A stretch of DNA of 64,000 bases from Tubulanus polymorphus (taxonomy: Eukaryota; Nemertea; Palaeonemertea; Tubulaniformes; Tubulanidae): NCBI RefSeq assembly GCF_964204645.1, contig NC_134025.1, positions 20,676,001 to 20,740,000 on the forward strand, read 5' to 3'. The position numbers and the translations under genes were made by a program. The notes beneath the pieces were generated by a model. It was not told where the DNA came from. It saw nothing but the letters and a program-made list of their open reading frames with translations, and ran no database searches. The first letter of the stretch is position 1; each line of letters opens with the position of its first letter. Below are positions 1-22,700 of this stretch, piece after piece.

Positions 1-949
1 TAGTTTGCAAGAAACGAGAAACATCGACGTTTCATTCAGTGTTTCAGCATTTCCGTTGTTCCGTGCATCGAGCGCGTTGGTCTTCTTCGACTGGATGGCA
101 ACTGGATTCGCGGTAAATTATCATGATCGACTGCTGAGAGATCCTACGCCGAGACCAATGTTATATCCCAAAAAAATATTTTCATTTACCTCGAATTCCT
201 TTGACAAAAAAGATTCATTCCATTCCACGCCATGTTTGGTACTTGGGATGCGATGCCAATGTAACTCAAGAAGTTCAGTCTGTAATCTGCATTGCCCGCC
301 TTAGCCATTTTATACTCTGTGAAATACTATATGATAAAACAAAAAAGAAGGCCTTACGAACAGGTGATAGTGGATGTAGTACAATTATTGTAATTCGTGT
401 AAAGAGAACTTTGAATCAACTATTCGTTATGAAAGTTAACGATAAGTCTAAAATGAATGATGGGCAGAATAGGGCAATATGAATTACGAATTGTTAAAAC
501 ATTTAATTCAATTGCAACGTACCGACTTCGAGGTCATGAATAAATGCCAGGGTAGCATCACTCCGATGCCTTGGAAGAGAAAAATGAAAAATACCAAACC
601 ACACCTGAAAAAGTACTGTATATTGTCATACAGTCGTCAGCAGGAATCAATTATTGATTGTACGCAGTTAGGTGGTAAGCACTCTACTCAGTTGCGCTTT
701 ACCTGAACGGAGAGAAATTCTTTTCCAGGAAAAAATTACCGAGATTGATATAGATATTTTCACAATTTGGGTTAAGTTTATATCAACGTACCTGTCCTTT
801 ATCACATCATTGCTGTAGTCGTCGGTGATCAGTGGGGTTGATTCGTCTGCTAAAGCCAGTCGTTCCACTCTACAGCGCCTATCGGTGTCAGTTTCAACGG
901 TGTTCCTAGTAGTTCGCAAACTACCGTAATCTATATCGGTTTCTTTCAT
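1..949 (-). CDS. SLC29-like: SLC29-like nucleoside transporter, copy 1 (5' part only)
   Basis: Partial gene running off the left edge. Coding exons on the minus strand are 949-792 (ATG), 604-523 and 314-190, joined by GT-AG introns in matching phase. They encode a polar N-terminus (MKETDIDYGSLRTT...), then TM1 with the equilibrative nucleoside transporter signature FQGIGVMLPWHLF, then a segment with DYRLNFLSYIGIASQVPN, typical of TM2 in this family. The same three exons occur in the paralogue at 14354-13621 with the same phases and near-identical protein, which confirms the splice sites. The exon that would follow (GSTTRIVVSLL in the paralogue) is not in the first 189 bases, so it lies outside the window. 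The ATG is preceded by a conserved acceptor (TTTTAG), so a 5' noncoding exon lies further upstream. SLC29 proteins move nucleosides or related solutes across membranes; the substrate here is unknown. Confidence 0.88.
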
Positions 950-2044
950 GTTGTTTATCACTAAAAGTAACATAGTTATTATATCTAGAAATCCAGTCTA
1001 GGATGGAAAAATGGAATGAAATTCATTTCCATTAACGAGACTTTGCAGACATATATTCGATGATTCCATCGGAACGCCACCATCCGGAGAGTCGATCTTA
1101 AAAGTTAAACATTTACATCTGGTTTACCTATTTTTGCTGTAGCAGACTCCACATAAAGATCCCCGTCAATTGATTCAGTTAACGCGATAGGCAAAGTAAG
1201 TGAAGTCAATCGTGAATATTTGGGAGTACGTCAACGCCTGTGTAGATGTGACAAATAAATATCGAATCCTACGGAATTGATAACCTATTGAAATATGGTC
1301 AATGGTCAATGCCAGCCTTTCTCGAAGCCTTGTAAATTGTTCTGATGGGTTTTATGACACTACACGTTGAGTAATGAAGAATTATACTGTCACTGAAATT
1401 CTGCAGAGATTTCGATAACATAGAATTGTTCTATGTGTTCTATCAATTGTTGACGTGTTAGTACTTCATTTTGTTTGCGTTACACTACGACTGCGAAAAA
1501 CGATCCTTAAGGCTGATGCAGAAAATCGACAAGCATGAAAACATATGTACTCACTGTGATGATCAGGCGATGTGGATGTTAGAAAAATATATTTTGGTGA
1601 TTTATTTTCTAACCCCTGTTCTTTTCCATTGTATATATTCTCTGCTTTATCATTCACATATGCATATGGCGCATGACAATTACATTATCATTTAGCACAA
1701 TAAGCCAAAGGTCAACCCTCGAACATATTTCTTAAAGTATAGTGAACTGTTTTTGATTCACTGATTACCAAAGATCTTGTAGTATCTTATATAGTATCTT
1801 ATATGATTGGAAAAAATCAATAATCAAACGGAAGCAATGCAAGTGGTGACGTTCCGACTAGATTATATAAGATATTTTCAAAAATGCTTTGCAATTGAGT
1901 CGAAACATCAATACTTGTATTAGGTATTCTTTCTCAATGCGGGATTTTACTTCAATTGAATATGTAAACGAGTAAATAAAGACAGTCGATGAAAACCAAT
2001 GTTATGATTGAATTGTTTACAATTGTTTGTCAGCATGTGCTTGA
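950..2044 (-). promoter_or_regulatory. 5' noncoding region of SLC29 copy 1
   Basis: This stretch has no credible coding exon but aligns, with substitutions and small gaps, to 14355-15430 upstream of the second SLC29 gene. Within it a donor (GTGAGT read on the minus strand, next to base 1555) follows CCTGATCATC and is conserved at 14937 in the paralogue, so a 5' untranslated exon probably ends there. The small ORFs in this stretch are not conserved as protein. The transcription start cannot be placed. Confidence 0.5.
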
Positions 2045-2279
2045 TTAAAGACTCTTTATATTAACTTGACGACAGACCTGAGAAAGTTTAAGTTTAACCG
2101 TGAGTGTATCCGTTTGCCCAGTGACATCAACTCTTCCTACGTACTCGTCCACTGTAGAGTATTTAGAGGAAATGGCTTTTCGCGGACGAATGTACATCGA
2201 ACGCAACAAAGATAGAGACTGGGAGATTGTCAAATGAAGCGAATCGGAATTATTGCAGTGATAAATTAGTTCACAAGTA

Positions 2280-2930
2280 GTTTACATAACGGGGAGGGAA
2301 GTCAGAGTTCATAGCAGTGGCTGAAGTTAGTAAACAACCTACGTAAATACTTACGTCGCACATAGGACATTGAACGATAGGTGAAAGTGACGTGGGTATC
2401 TGGGTAGGGATGCTGGATATAGCAGCAGCATTGAGCTCTGGTATGTATAAGTAGTAAACAAGTAGTCAACTCGTGACGTATAACATACGTACAAACCGAG
2501 CTATGTGGAAGTATACGTCGCGAGTAACATAAGAATAGTATAAAAAGGGCTAAAAAGGGAGGTTTCAGTACAGAAAAAGATCGAGAGTGGTGGGAAAGCT
2601 TATGATAGGAAGCTGCAAGGTATGCAGGAGTGAGAATTGTATCATAAAGCTGATGTTAGAATTAAGGAAGAAATATAGACCCACGAGAAGTCGTTAGTAT
2701 TAATCTGGAGACAGTGGAATATCTCGAATCGGATTAACCCTAATACTCGAAGGAATTAAACAACAACAACTCGAGTGGAGAACACAAACCAACACCACAA
2801 CATTGGTGTAGAATACAGATCCATAACAGAGATCAACAACAGCGGGGAAGCGTGATGGCCCATCCAGCCACAATACGGACTCGGCGTCACCGTCCAGCTA
2901 GTCTTGCAAAATGTAAGCGCAGTGTTAGAT
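2280..2930 (+). mobile_element. LTR-retrotransposon fragment (LTR plus start of internal region)
   Basis: There is a TATA box (TATAAAAAGGG near 2538), a purine-rich leader and a run of AACAACAACAACTCGAGTGG followed by CACCACAACA. Then TTGGTGTAGAATACAGATCC near 2802 has the look of a primer-binding site just after an LTR. The 2700-2800 part matches the reverse complement of 56281-56420, so at least two copies exist in the window. No gag or pol is present, so this is a fragment. Assignment to the Ty3/gypsy type is inference from the PBS-like sequence. Confidence 0.5.
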
Positions 2931-3458
2931 TATTACACTGGTCACTGAGGAACTGTCCGTTTCTTAGCATCATACCACAATAATAGGTTAGTAGCTTCAA
3001 GATACGTAGGGCCGGATCCCAAAAATATAGTACCTAGAATGAAGCAGAGGGCCCCCATAAAAGTTGCCATAATTCTGCAAATGGGATAGATAACGAATTT
3101 CGGTAATATGTATGAAATCCCATTGGTCCTGAGAGACAAATTGATGATGGACATTTTGCTTGGATTAAAGGTACCAAATATGGTGGGGGATTTCCTTCGA
3201 TATTCGACTCGGATGTGCTCACACCTGTACTTGGATACTCCTCCTTTCTAAAGGTTTGATTATTTCAAAAGTTAGGTTGGGTATGTGGGGCGAAAATCAC
3301 CTCCATGCGTTGCAAATATGCCGGCCTATAAGCCATAAGCAGGATTTCCCCTGAATTTACGCGCTTATGAGGGCTCGAATTTCTTGTTTTAACCATTGGA
3401 TATGAGAGATTTTGGAATAGTGGTCTGAGCTCCCCCGGTGAGATCAACTACTTTGTAT
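2931..3458. other. No recognised gene
   Basis: A minus-strand open stretch (3154-2942) encodes a hydrophobic segment (CRIMATFMGALCFILGT) that could be a transmembrane helix. It has no recognisable family, no convincing splice context and no paralogue here, so I do not call a gene. Confidence 0.3.
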
Positions 3459-3590
3459 TATGGTGGCTGATTCGGGCCACATTAAAAAAAAATTAAAATG
3501 ACACTCGGTCTTCACCAATTTTTTTCTAATTCTACATTTTTCGTTTTAACGCATCGTTAAAACCAGTTTTTCGTTTTAACGTGCCCTAAC
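3459..3590 (+). mobile_element. Palindromic MITE, TATGGTGGCTGAT family (copy A, half element)
   Basis: It begins with the family terminus TATGGTGGCTGATTCGGGCC. The interior repeats the palindromic word CGTTTTAACG / CGTTAAAAC three times. The opposite terminus is not found, so the copy is truncated. Confidence 0.65.
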
Positions 3591-4749
3591 ATAAACCGCA
3601 AGAATTGATATATGTTTTTAAGTAAGTCACACAAAATATCTTTCAAATTCTATATTGTGAAGTATGTTCAAAATATATATTTGGAGAATGCTCAAGAGAT
3701 TTTCATGAATCGTTGCTTTCAGATAAAGGTTAATCTGCACATCAAAAGTTTTCAGAATACATGGAAGCCAAGGACTCGCAAATCAGTGGTATCCGAAAAC
3801 AATCCAATTAAGAATAGTTGTTTCCTGGATACGGAAGGGCTACCCCAAACAGTTCTACTACGTTTGCTTCAGTTAATACCGGATAACGCCCTCGCTATGC
3901 TAAAAAACTGGTAAATTTTATTCTACAAAATTCTGCAAAAGGAGAATAACAAATCAAGATTCTCATAGCCCCAAGCCCCGCAACCCTGATTGCCAATCAC
4001 ATGTAAAATTCAATAGTTTTTAATTGAATTTTTATTACGCACAAAGACGAATATAATTTTCGTTTTATCTACGTTCACCGTGTCATCCGTTGTAAAGCCG
4101 GGCACACGCCTTTACGATCATTACAATTGCAAAAAGTCTTGAATGAACAGTGACCAGTGACAAAGATCAGTAGCTTCTAGACCTATTCGCCATAGACAAA
4201 AGAAGTATATAACTGACGTACGTTCGACCAATCGGCATCTAAGTAGGATTCACGATTTGTGAGGGTTTTCGAGAGTGTACTGACTGTTCACTGATAGTGT
4301 ACTATATGTCTGAGAGATTACTGACTATCTGCGAATGTTCTGTAACTGACTGTGTCTCCTCGCGTATTGGAAAATTAATCCTTTAACATAACTTTAACCT
4401 TGATATAACGATATAAGGAAAATTTTTTAGATACATGTTTTTAATTGTTAGCAGGGAGTTTTCTAATTTTCTTAAATATTTCAAAGTTTCTTAATCGTTT
4501 TTTGTAGCATCGTTGATCATATGATCATATATTACGAGCTTAACCGTCCTGCTTCCATGTGTTTGAAAGTTCCGCTCGAATCAGCTTTAACTCATCATCC
4601 AATACAACTTAATCACTCATGGCCGATCAGACACGGTATCCATGTATATAGAGGCTATAACACTCAAATTTCGATGATGATGATGATCAATATCATAAGG
4701 ACATAAAAGAATAACCCCATAATGATACAAATGGTAATTGTATTCTCGC
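3591..4749. other. Downstream of SLC29 copy 2; no gene recognised
   Basis: A 100-codon plus-strand ORF (3612-3914) is the only open stretch of note. It resembles no family I know and has no supporting context. The rest is AT-rich intergenic sequence. Confidence 0.3.
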
Positions 4750-4755
4750 TTTATT
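4750..4755 (-). terminator. Probable polyadenylation signal of SLC29 copy 2
   Basis: AATAAA on the minus strand lies about 270 bases past the stop codon of the second SLC29 gene. It is placed plausibly for its 3' end, with no transcript support. Confidence 0.45.
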
Positions 4756-5024
4756 AAAGCTATGGTTTTACAGTGATTGTTATCATGTCAAATCTAAATA
4801 GCTGCTGTAACCCACGGATTTATGGTACTCAGTGGAAGTTTAATGATAGACACAGAACTGAGAATGCCTGAGTATAATGCGTTTTAGCTTTGTCCTATTT
4901 TGCATGTGGTCTGTACCTCATTAAGATCTGGAATCGAAGAAAACACCCCAACCACGATATGTAAATATCGAATTATAAAAGTTTGATTAATAATGATAAC
5001 CGATTCACGTCCAATGAACCCGGA

Positions 5025-14354
<9,330 letters not shown>

Positions 14355-15430
14355 GTTGCTTCTTTATCACTAAAAATAACATAATATTATATCCGAAAAC
14401 CCAGTCCACGATCCAAGTGCATTGGTGAATATATATATTTCAATATATATTTCCATCAACAAAATGTATTCGCTGATTCCATTGGTAGCTGTATACATGT
14501 ATATACCATCACCCGGAGAATACTTTTTTAAATTAAAGGAGTTAAATTTCGGTTAACACAATAAGTGTTATCAATCGTAAATACTCGAGAGATTAACAAC
14601 TTCTGCGTAGATGTAAAAATATCGAATCCTATTGTATTTATTTCCAAAGTTGTAAACTTTTATGACAAAAATCGATATACAAGCATAAATGGCGGGATTG
14701 ATAACCTATTGAAATGACCAATTGTCAATGCTCATCTATCCCGACGCTTTGTTGATTGTTCTGAAGGGTTTTACGACACTACACGTTCGGTAATCATGTT
14801 TCATACTTGCAATTCTGCGGAGATTCTGATATATAGAATATCAATTCGACGTCTTCGTTTGCGTTATTCTACGACTGTGATAAAGGACCCAAGGCTGATG
14901 TAGAAAATCGACAAGCATGAGCATATATATACTCACTGCGATGATCAGGCGCTGTGGGTATATATATTTTGGTCATCTATTTTCTAACCGCTGTTCTTTT
15001 CCATTCATATACTGAACGTATGCTTTTTCGATCACACATATATGGCGTATGGCAATACGGCTTATCATTTTAAAAAATGGGCCCAAGGCCATCCTTCGAA
15101 CACGACGTCCTATATTTTCAAAAGGCGGTGAACTGTTTGCGATTCATTGATTACCAAATTATATCGACCGTTCACAATTATTAGGTCTTATAGTGACGTA
15201 TAGCCATTTAAAAACTGATTTTTAAGATGGCTCATTGTTATTGAGTCGAAACTTCAATAATCATATCGGGTTAGTATTTATAATTGCAGGGTTTACATCC
15301 ATTTGAAATATAATACATATATACCGGCACAGTCAGATATACAGACAGTCCACGGGAACCAATATTATGAATTGCGTAAAAAATATATCAGCGTGTGTTT
15401 GACTGCATACAAACAGTGACTTAAAGACGA
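14355..15430 (-). promoter_or_regulatory. 5' noncoding region of SLC29 copy 2
   Basis: Aligns to 950-2044 upstream of copy 1. A shared acceptor just before the ATG (TATTTTTAG, near 14370) and a shared donor at 14936 indicate a 5' noncoding exon ending at 14937, spliced to the ATG exon. Confidence 0.5.
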
Positions 15431-16763
15431 CAAGCCTCTGACATTTATGATGATAAACTCTGCTGTTTCTTGTATTTTTCATTACGAATGTCTCTTATCG
15501 AAACAACTAACTATGCGGGGTTTTTAACTGTTACGGCACGATTCGGACATTTCATCTGTATCCATATTGAAATCGAGAAAATAGAATCGTTTTGAGTTTT
15601 TTCGAATTCATAGTTATGTCATGGTAATTCCAGGAAGTTATTTCAACATTTCAATACGTCAAAAAGACAGTTGCCGTTTATGCATGGCAATTTAATTAAT
15701 AAACAAATATCTTTCCGAAGAAGAAATACATTTTGATTACGTCGTGTGGATTTCAAATTGACTTGTCATTATTGTTAACATTGCCAATGATCCAAAAAAG
15801 CATCAATTAGTTAAACGAGCTTAGTCTATTACTCCAAAATTCTATGTATACTGAAAATAACGAATTCTAGAGTTGGAGTTATCAGCTCCAAGAGGCTTCC
15901 AACCTAGTATTTTTGGTCTCAAGTCAGATTATAGCAGGGAATTGTCTCGCACAATATGCCCCAACGAAAAGCCATTTTAAAAACTAAATTCGTTTACATT
16001 TATTGAATAAGGGTTCGAAAAAACGGTAATGTGATTATATGATACATAATATGTTAAACAGCGAAATATCGAATATAAACTATTTCTTCGAAAAGTAGTG
16101 AACGACTGAAACATTTGAAAATAGTGAATTGTGTTGGCCGCTGCTCGTCCGTAAGCAGTTGGTATTTCCGAGTGTTTTATATTCCCAAAGTAGTCTTGTT
16201 GTTGCTGGTCGGCGCGGTTTGTTTCGGAAACGCCAACATCCATTATACATGCGCAGCGTTTACGTGATTTGTTTTGGCTCAAGGCACACATACAGATTTT
16301 TTTGTCGTCGTCCCTAATTACGTTTGAGACGCGCATGAAATGGGGGTAGATCCAATACTTTTTAGATACATGTATATGATACTACAATATAATTGTGTTT
16401 CTCAATGTATCCTAGAATCCTAGAGGTTGTTATCTTTGTTTCAATCAATGCGTTGGAAATTGAATACATCGATGGCCACAATGACGGCTTCGGGAGTTCG
16501 CAGACGATACTCTAGTTGAAAAAGGTAGTTTTTTCTGAAATGGCACCGTTTTTTTCCTGTGGCATTATGATATCAACCAGTGTGCATGACTGAATGGTAC
16601 ACGGTGGCAGCACCTACGTAGCCCTCAATTCAGCAGCCGCGTTCGCCAGTTCAGAAATCATAACAGTAACCAGTGATCCTGTCACTGGTAGCTCATCTCA
16701 CAGCTAGAACGGCGAGTAAGACTCTGTAATGTGACATCGGGCTAGACGCTACAAAGCGTGAAA
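15431..16763. other. Intergenic; no gene recognised
   Basis: This lies between the 5' end of SLC29 copy 2 and the first exon of the Ly6-like gene, which are divergently transcribed. It should hold both promoters. A 119-codon minus-strand ORF (16336-15977) has no family resemblance. I see no clear TATA box or repeat. Confidence 0.35.
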
Positions 16764-19700
16764 ATGAGGCCTAGGATGACACTGTTTTTACTACTCGGAA
16801 TTCTATCGACATGCTTCCAACAAGGTAAGGTTTAAATACTAACAACATCTCAAAAATGAAATGTTAAAATTCTTATATCGATGTATATAATTAAATCGTG
16901 CTGCGGGATAACACAATATTGTGATACTATTGTAACGTTCTATTTTACCTTGGTTCTTGAAATGATCAGCTGCATAATTGAGTTACAAGAATCTTTTGAA
17001 GCACTGTACAAGTTCAAACCTTCAATCGAAAATTGACGAATTCATCGTCCAGCGAAAAGTCGAAATAGTCGGTTTAAGTTCCCAGTGATTTCTCATCGAC
17101 GGGGCAAGGGATGGCTCAGCTGTAAATGAATATCAAATCAAGACCTCTTCGAACGAAATTATCGAAAATGGCAATGATGATATTTTCGTAAGGAAATTGA
17201 TAAAAAAAGAGAGAGATTACATGAAAAGACGAGAGCATTTGTGTGCGTCTGTGTTGTAAGTAGCCAGTTAAGCAACTGTTTGGGTAATGTGGACGGTAAA
17301 AAGCTATGAGAACACTATAAAAAGAATACCGGCGTTATTCATGTTGACAGCGGATTCTAGTGGATTAGCAAGGACGACGTGTTTTAGATAGTCATTAGTC
17401 GTAATCTGTTAGTTTCTCGGGTCGACCCACCGTGCTATCATTCACATCACATCTCAATACATCACCCAATCGTGTTACAAACGGCGAGTGGTAGTTAAAA
17501 CCAAATAGGAAGCAATACGAGAACGCATAATGAATTCAATTTAAATCGAAACCGCTTAAAGCGTGTTTGTAAAAACGACCCTGGGATGTAGACCTTTCTG
17601 ACCTTGAATACAATTGACAGAACACACGGACTCGAAGTCGGGATAAAATCTTTAAATTATTTGAAATTTAGTGTGTATTCAAGATGTTTTTATACAATAA
17701 AAGATGATTGTAGACATCAGATATCTGATGAATCGGAAATTTTAGATCTTTTAAGATGTAACGGTGTTCGGAAACTAATGATTTCAATCTATTTCGTGCA
17801 AGTACAAAAAGCGAAAATCTACGGAGCCCCGGAGATTACACGGTGAAATATAAATATTTTTTTTTCTTGGCGGAACGAAAAACCTTTCGTTCGAACGAAA
17901 AGATTATTTCGCTCCAACGAAAACAATATTTATTTTTCACCGTGTCACCTTAGGGGCTCCGTAGATCCTGTTATAATCAACTTATTTCATGTGACGAAAC
18001 GAGAATCATACAATAAATCGGCCAATTTATACATTCAGGTTTAGTCACGTAGATTAGTAAGATGATGGACATTAGGTACGTATAGTCATGGAATCGGTCT
18101 ATTACTGCCAAATGATTGTGTTTGACCACCTGCATGGATACAGGGGTCAGGGGAAATTCGAACGAAAATATTATATCGTTCACCATGTCACCTCCGGGGC
18201 TCCGTAATATAAAAAATGTGCCAGTTAGTTCGGTGGTAAAGCCCTATAGTGGATCACGGAGGGGTGGTGATCACGTTGTCCATGGGTCTGTCTAAAGAAC
18301 ATACCTCTAACCACCCTTTGGTTTTTCCTTTCGGGTGAAATATAGAACCCGGTCCGGGTTTTAGCTGATATCGAAGATTACCTTAAAGTGGGGTCGAGCC
18401 CCAAAATGTACAATTGACAACTACATTATTTTAAGCCAGGACAGGTGGATAGCATTGAAATGTGGGTGACTTTTGTATTCACCCTAGAACTACAGAGATC
18501 CCCCTACACTTGCAAACTCAAAATACTAGAAGGTTCCAAGTGTTTTATCTTTCTTTGAGATGATCAAAACTATATTTTTAATTTGTTTCGTAGCTCTTTT
18601 TGACGATTTTATCGGAGAAAGTCTAATCAATCACATGAGAATCTACGCAACACGCATACTCGCTTGCCGCAGCTTCATGATAGAATCTCAATATCTTCAG
18701 TTTAACAGACATAATTCTGTTATTTTCACATTTTATTGGTATCATTTATCACATTCTAACTTACATGGTTAACTCCTTTATATCTTCAAGATTATAATGG
18801 TGAGCAGTTTCCAAAAATATATCTGATAATAATTACCGTATAGTGCTGCCATCTATGGCCTGTACCAGTGATTATCGTCTTGTTATTGCATTGCAGATTT
18901 ATCTTATTCAAAGTATTTTTTCGATGAATCAATGGCAAATAACAGTAGACTGAAAAATTATAAAATACTTCAATCTTCAGTGCCCGGTGGCTCTTAATGG
19001 CTTATAGTTCGTTAATTTCGTTACATTTTACTCAAACTGTCGATTTCGGACGATTTTCTTCTCATTTCGCCTGTGGCCTAGGTGACCGAACACTACCGCA
19101 CCTAGCAGTGGCGGCAAACATTAAAATCATCTGAATAGAAGTACTCTACAACTGAGTAGAGGGGTAATAGATAATAAATTTTGAACCATAGTTTTAATTT
19201 CTAAATTGCAATTTTTCTGTAAAAACCATAAATGTGAACAAAATTTTATCAAATTTTAGTCAAATATTTTATTCATACAAAAACAGATTTATACAGTTGA
19301 TCATTCCATACCTTGTACATGAATAACTTTGAATGTATTTTTATTTGAAGTGGTTAATGAAACAAGTGGTTATGATACATCACAGCAGAGAAAAGCGCGT
19401 CCATCAATATAGCCTAAAAATGATGGTGGTGTTTTTTTAAATAATCTTCCATTCTTTGAGTTGTCTAGTCGATAATGAATGCACTGAAAACCTTAGTGTC
19501 GGTGGTATATCGCTAGACACACACGGACTCTAGCACACGCAGTATACGAGCGCCACGCTCAGGACTGGGTGAAGTCCTGTAATGAATCATTCAGGTTGCA
19601 TCTTAAACACTAAAATCAAAATCGGAACGAAAAAACCAAAGGGCGGTTAGAGGTATGCTCTTTAGGCAGACCCGTTGTGTTGTCCATAGGGCTATAACGT

Positions 19701-22700
19701 GTTTCCACGTGATCCCACGAAATATTCTTTTCTCTACGACATCAAAATTCCATTTCATTCCCTCACATTCGAATCGGCACTGATTTAATGAAAGGTAGAA
19801 TGAATCACGAGACGTTGTACGCGCGCATCTCTTCTCGACGTATTGAACGTTATCTATCACTCGCCACTGATTTCTAGGGAATCAGAAAATTATATTTTCT
19901 TCTGGAACAGGACTCGTATCATATAGATGGAACTACCCGTGTCAGCACTTCAATTAATTGCATACCAATCTTGTTAAGTAAGTTTAATAGCAATGTGAGG
20001 GAAACCAGAAACCATTACGCAAAGTATCATCTATAAGGCATCAATCCGGAGATACTTTGATGATTAGATGATTTTTTTTTTATCTCGAACGTCTAATCAG
20101 TCTGTTATGATACATGAAAGATTCACTCAACAATCACGAACAATGTACTTAACGAGCTTTGACACGACAATGCTAGGATGTTATAATATGTACTGTAAGC
20201 TCACTTTCTATATGCCAATAACTAAAATCGCGCCACCGAGGAGCTGTACGATCAAAGTATATTTTCATGTCAAATTTCGAAAATGTTCGTATCAAGCATG
20301 GTTTCACATTTCATGTAAGGAAGAAGAGCCATTAACCTGATGAGTCGAGATGATACACACTATCCGTGTAAGATGGATAATGAGAGATATCCCACAATGA
20401 TTCAGTCAAAGATGAAAAGTCTTGAATAGAAGAGTATATCTTGTTTTTGTCTGATTACCCCTTAGTTTGTCTTTGCCTTATAATCACTCGGGCTTCGTTT
20501 TTAGATTACTTTAAACTTTCTTTATACTACCCCTAGTTTGTCGTTTGCCTCCTTTGGTTTCTGTTTTTTGTTGTTTAATTACTTTTATCTTAATCCTTTA
20601 ATCGTAATCCTATTGTCTGATTCTTGTATAAATATTCTGTTATTTCATTTTGTTTCTCAGTACGCCTGATGATGGCTGATAGTGTTAAGCCGAAACGTTG
20701 CTCAAAATATATAATCTTCTATTCAAGAATTTTTCGTTACCTCCGTTAACCAACTGTCGCAGTATTTATTCACTGTCAAGTTCGCTGTGCTCAGAGCAGG
20801 CATAAAAAGATTAGTGATACACATTATCGAGTAGTTTTGAAGTAATCACAATTTTGAAGAAAAAATTCGTGATTTTGTATTCGTTAAATTTGTAGAGTTG
20901 AGATTCGAGAAGCGCGTAGCGCGTATTCCAATGTCGAATTTGCATGTCGAAATTGATCACAGCATAACGCGTTGAAACTAATTATTCCATTGCGTTAAAC
21001 AGCTCTTCGGCGAAAACACGCTGCGAGCGTCAAAAAGCCGAATCCGAAGAGTTTAAAAATCCACACGCTTTCCGGATTATAAAACACGTTAAGTCCTAAT
21101 TTGGGATAATGGATCGGTTATTTTTACGTGGAAAGGCATCGCCGAGGCAACGCTGTATAATCCCATAAATCACATTCAGGTAGCTTCCCCTGCCAGCTAA
21201 ACAAAATCATCGCTTCCGTCCTTTGATAATTACATCATTACACCGCCGAGCTCTTCGATCTCAGCAAGTAGTTGTAATCAGCATCGGAATGATCAAACCG
21301 CATTTTGAAATTAAGTTTACGGGTAGAGCACCAGCGATCTGCGACCTTCTCCGAGAAACGAGCACGTTCCCGGTAAGATTGCTTCGGGTTGCCATAAGTA
21401 ATCGTGCAATTTCAATTTGATTTGATTACTCAAAAAACCAAATGTATCGCCCCAATAGCGAATTACCCAATGTTATGAACTTGAATCCTGAAACATCAGA
21501 AATATAGACCACGTATTATAGATTTCGATATCATGCTAAATTCACGTTCAGAAGCTATCCCAGATGCTCCAAAGAACAAGTTAGCCTAATCTTTTGCATG
21601 ATTTGGGCTCTGGGAGCCACTTCAACTTCGTTGGCCAACCCTTTTCAGATCAAATGATCCAATAATCATCCCATAAACAAATATTCGTTGTAATCAAATA
21701 TTTGAGATAAATGAAACGAAGATAATTTGGGAATTTCCGGTGGAAAAGACAGGCTTTGCATAGCTGAGCCAGATTACTTTGTAAAGCCAAACGAACTATG
21801 ACCAGAAAGCGTAGTAGTTATAAATGGTAATATGATAACGTATATCTATCGCAGTCCAATCTAGAAGCTATAACAGGTAATACGGTGGCGTATTACTCGA
21901 CGATTTAAGTGTCATTCCCGTGATGATGTACACAAACAAGCGGCAACACCCCGTCACGAGACCTCATAACAACACATCGTGTACAAAATCATTCTAAGAT
22001 CGAATAGACTGAGTAATTAGGAGCCGTCAGATGAAACAACTATTTCCCAAAATGAACAACTAGGAGGAGATCCTTCTTTACATATGATAAGAAACCCGGG
22101 GAAACATCTTTCCTAAGATCATCACATATGTTGGGAACATTCTATTGAAAATAGATTGAATATCAAACGTTGTAAGTACTGAACCCAGAGATTCGACTAT
22201 ATGGCATTTATGAAATTTAATTTCAACGTACTTACTAGATGTTCGTTATACAGACCATGGTTACATACTTCTGCCAATCTTTATTTACCACGATATTGTT
22301 TTTAGCTATCGGTGTGATTATGCCAACGATCTTGTTTTTTGCGCCCTCTTAAGACGTAACCGTACATAAATGAGAACCATAAAAACTTTTCATAAGCCCC
22401 TACGAATGAAGAGATGTTAAACAGTCACACAAAACGTCATCGAAACATGTGCATTGTAGTTTACAACCAGCAGTTAGAAGCAATTAACCCACTTTAATAC
22501 CGTAACCTACGAGGCACTGCTCGTGCTGGTTCAAAACAATAGGGTGCTGCAAACATGAAACAGCTGCTTTTTCCTATCATTCCTAAAGGCAGAAAATTTG
22601 ATAATGACAAATTATTGCAAATAATATACAACCCATGGATTGACACCAGTGAAAAGTTATAACATTTACTTAATGACAGCCGACGTATTCTAGGTGATGC

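Noticed and set aside
18222-18410. Possible tRNA-derived SINE (TTAGTTCGGTGGTAAAG and GGGTCGAGCCCC)
   Set aside because: The two box-like sequences are about 170 bases apart and no tRNA fold connects them.
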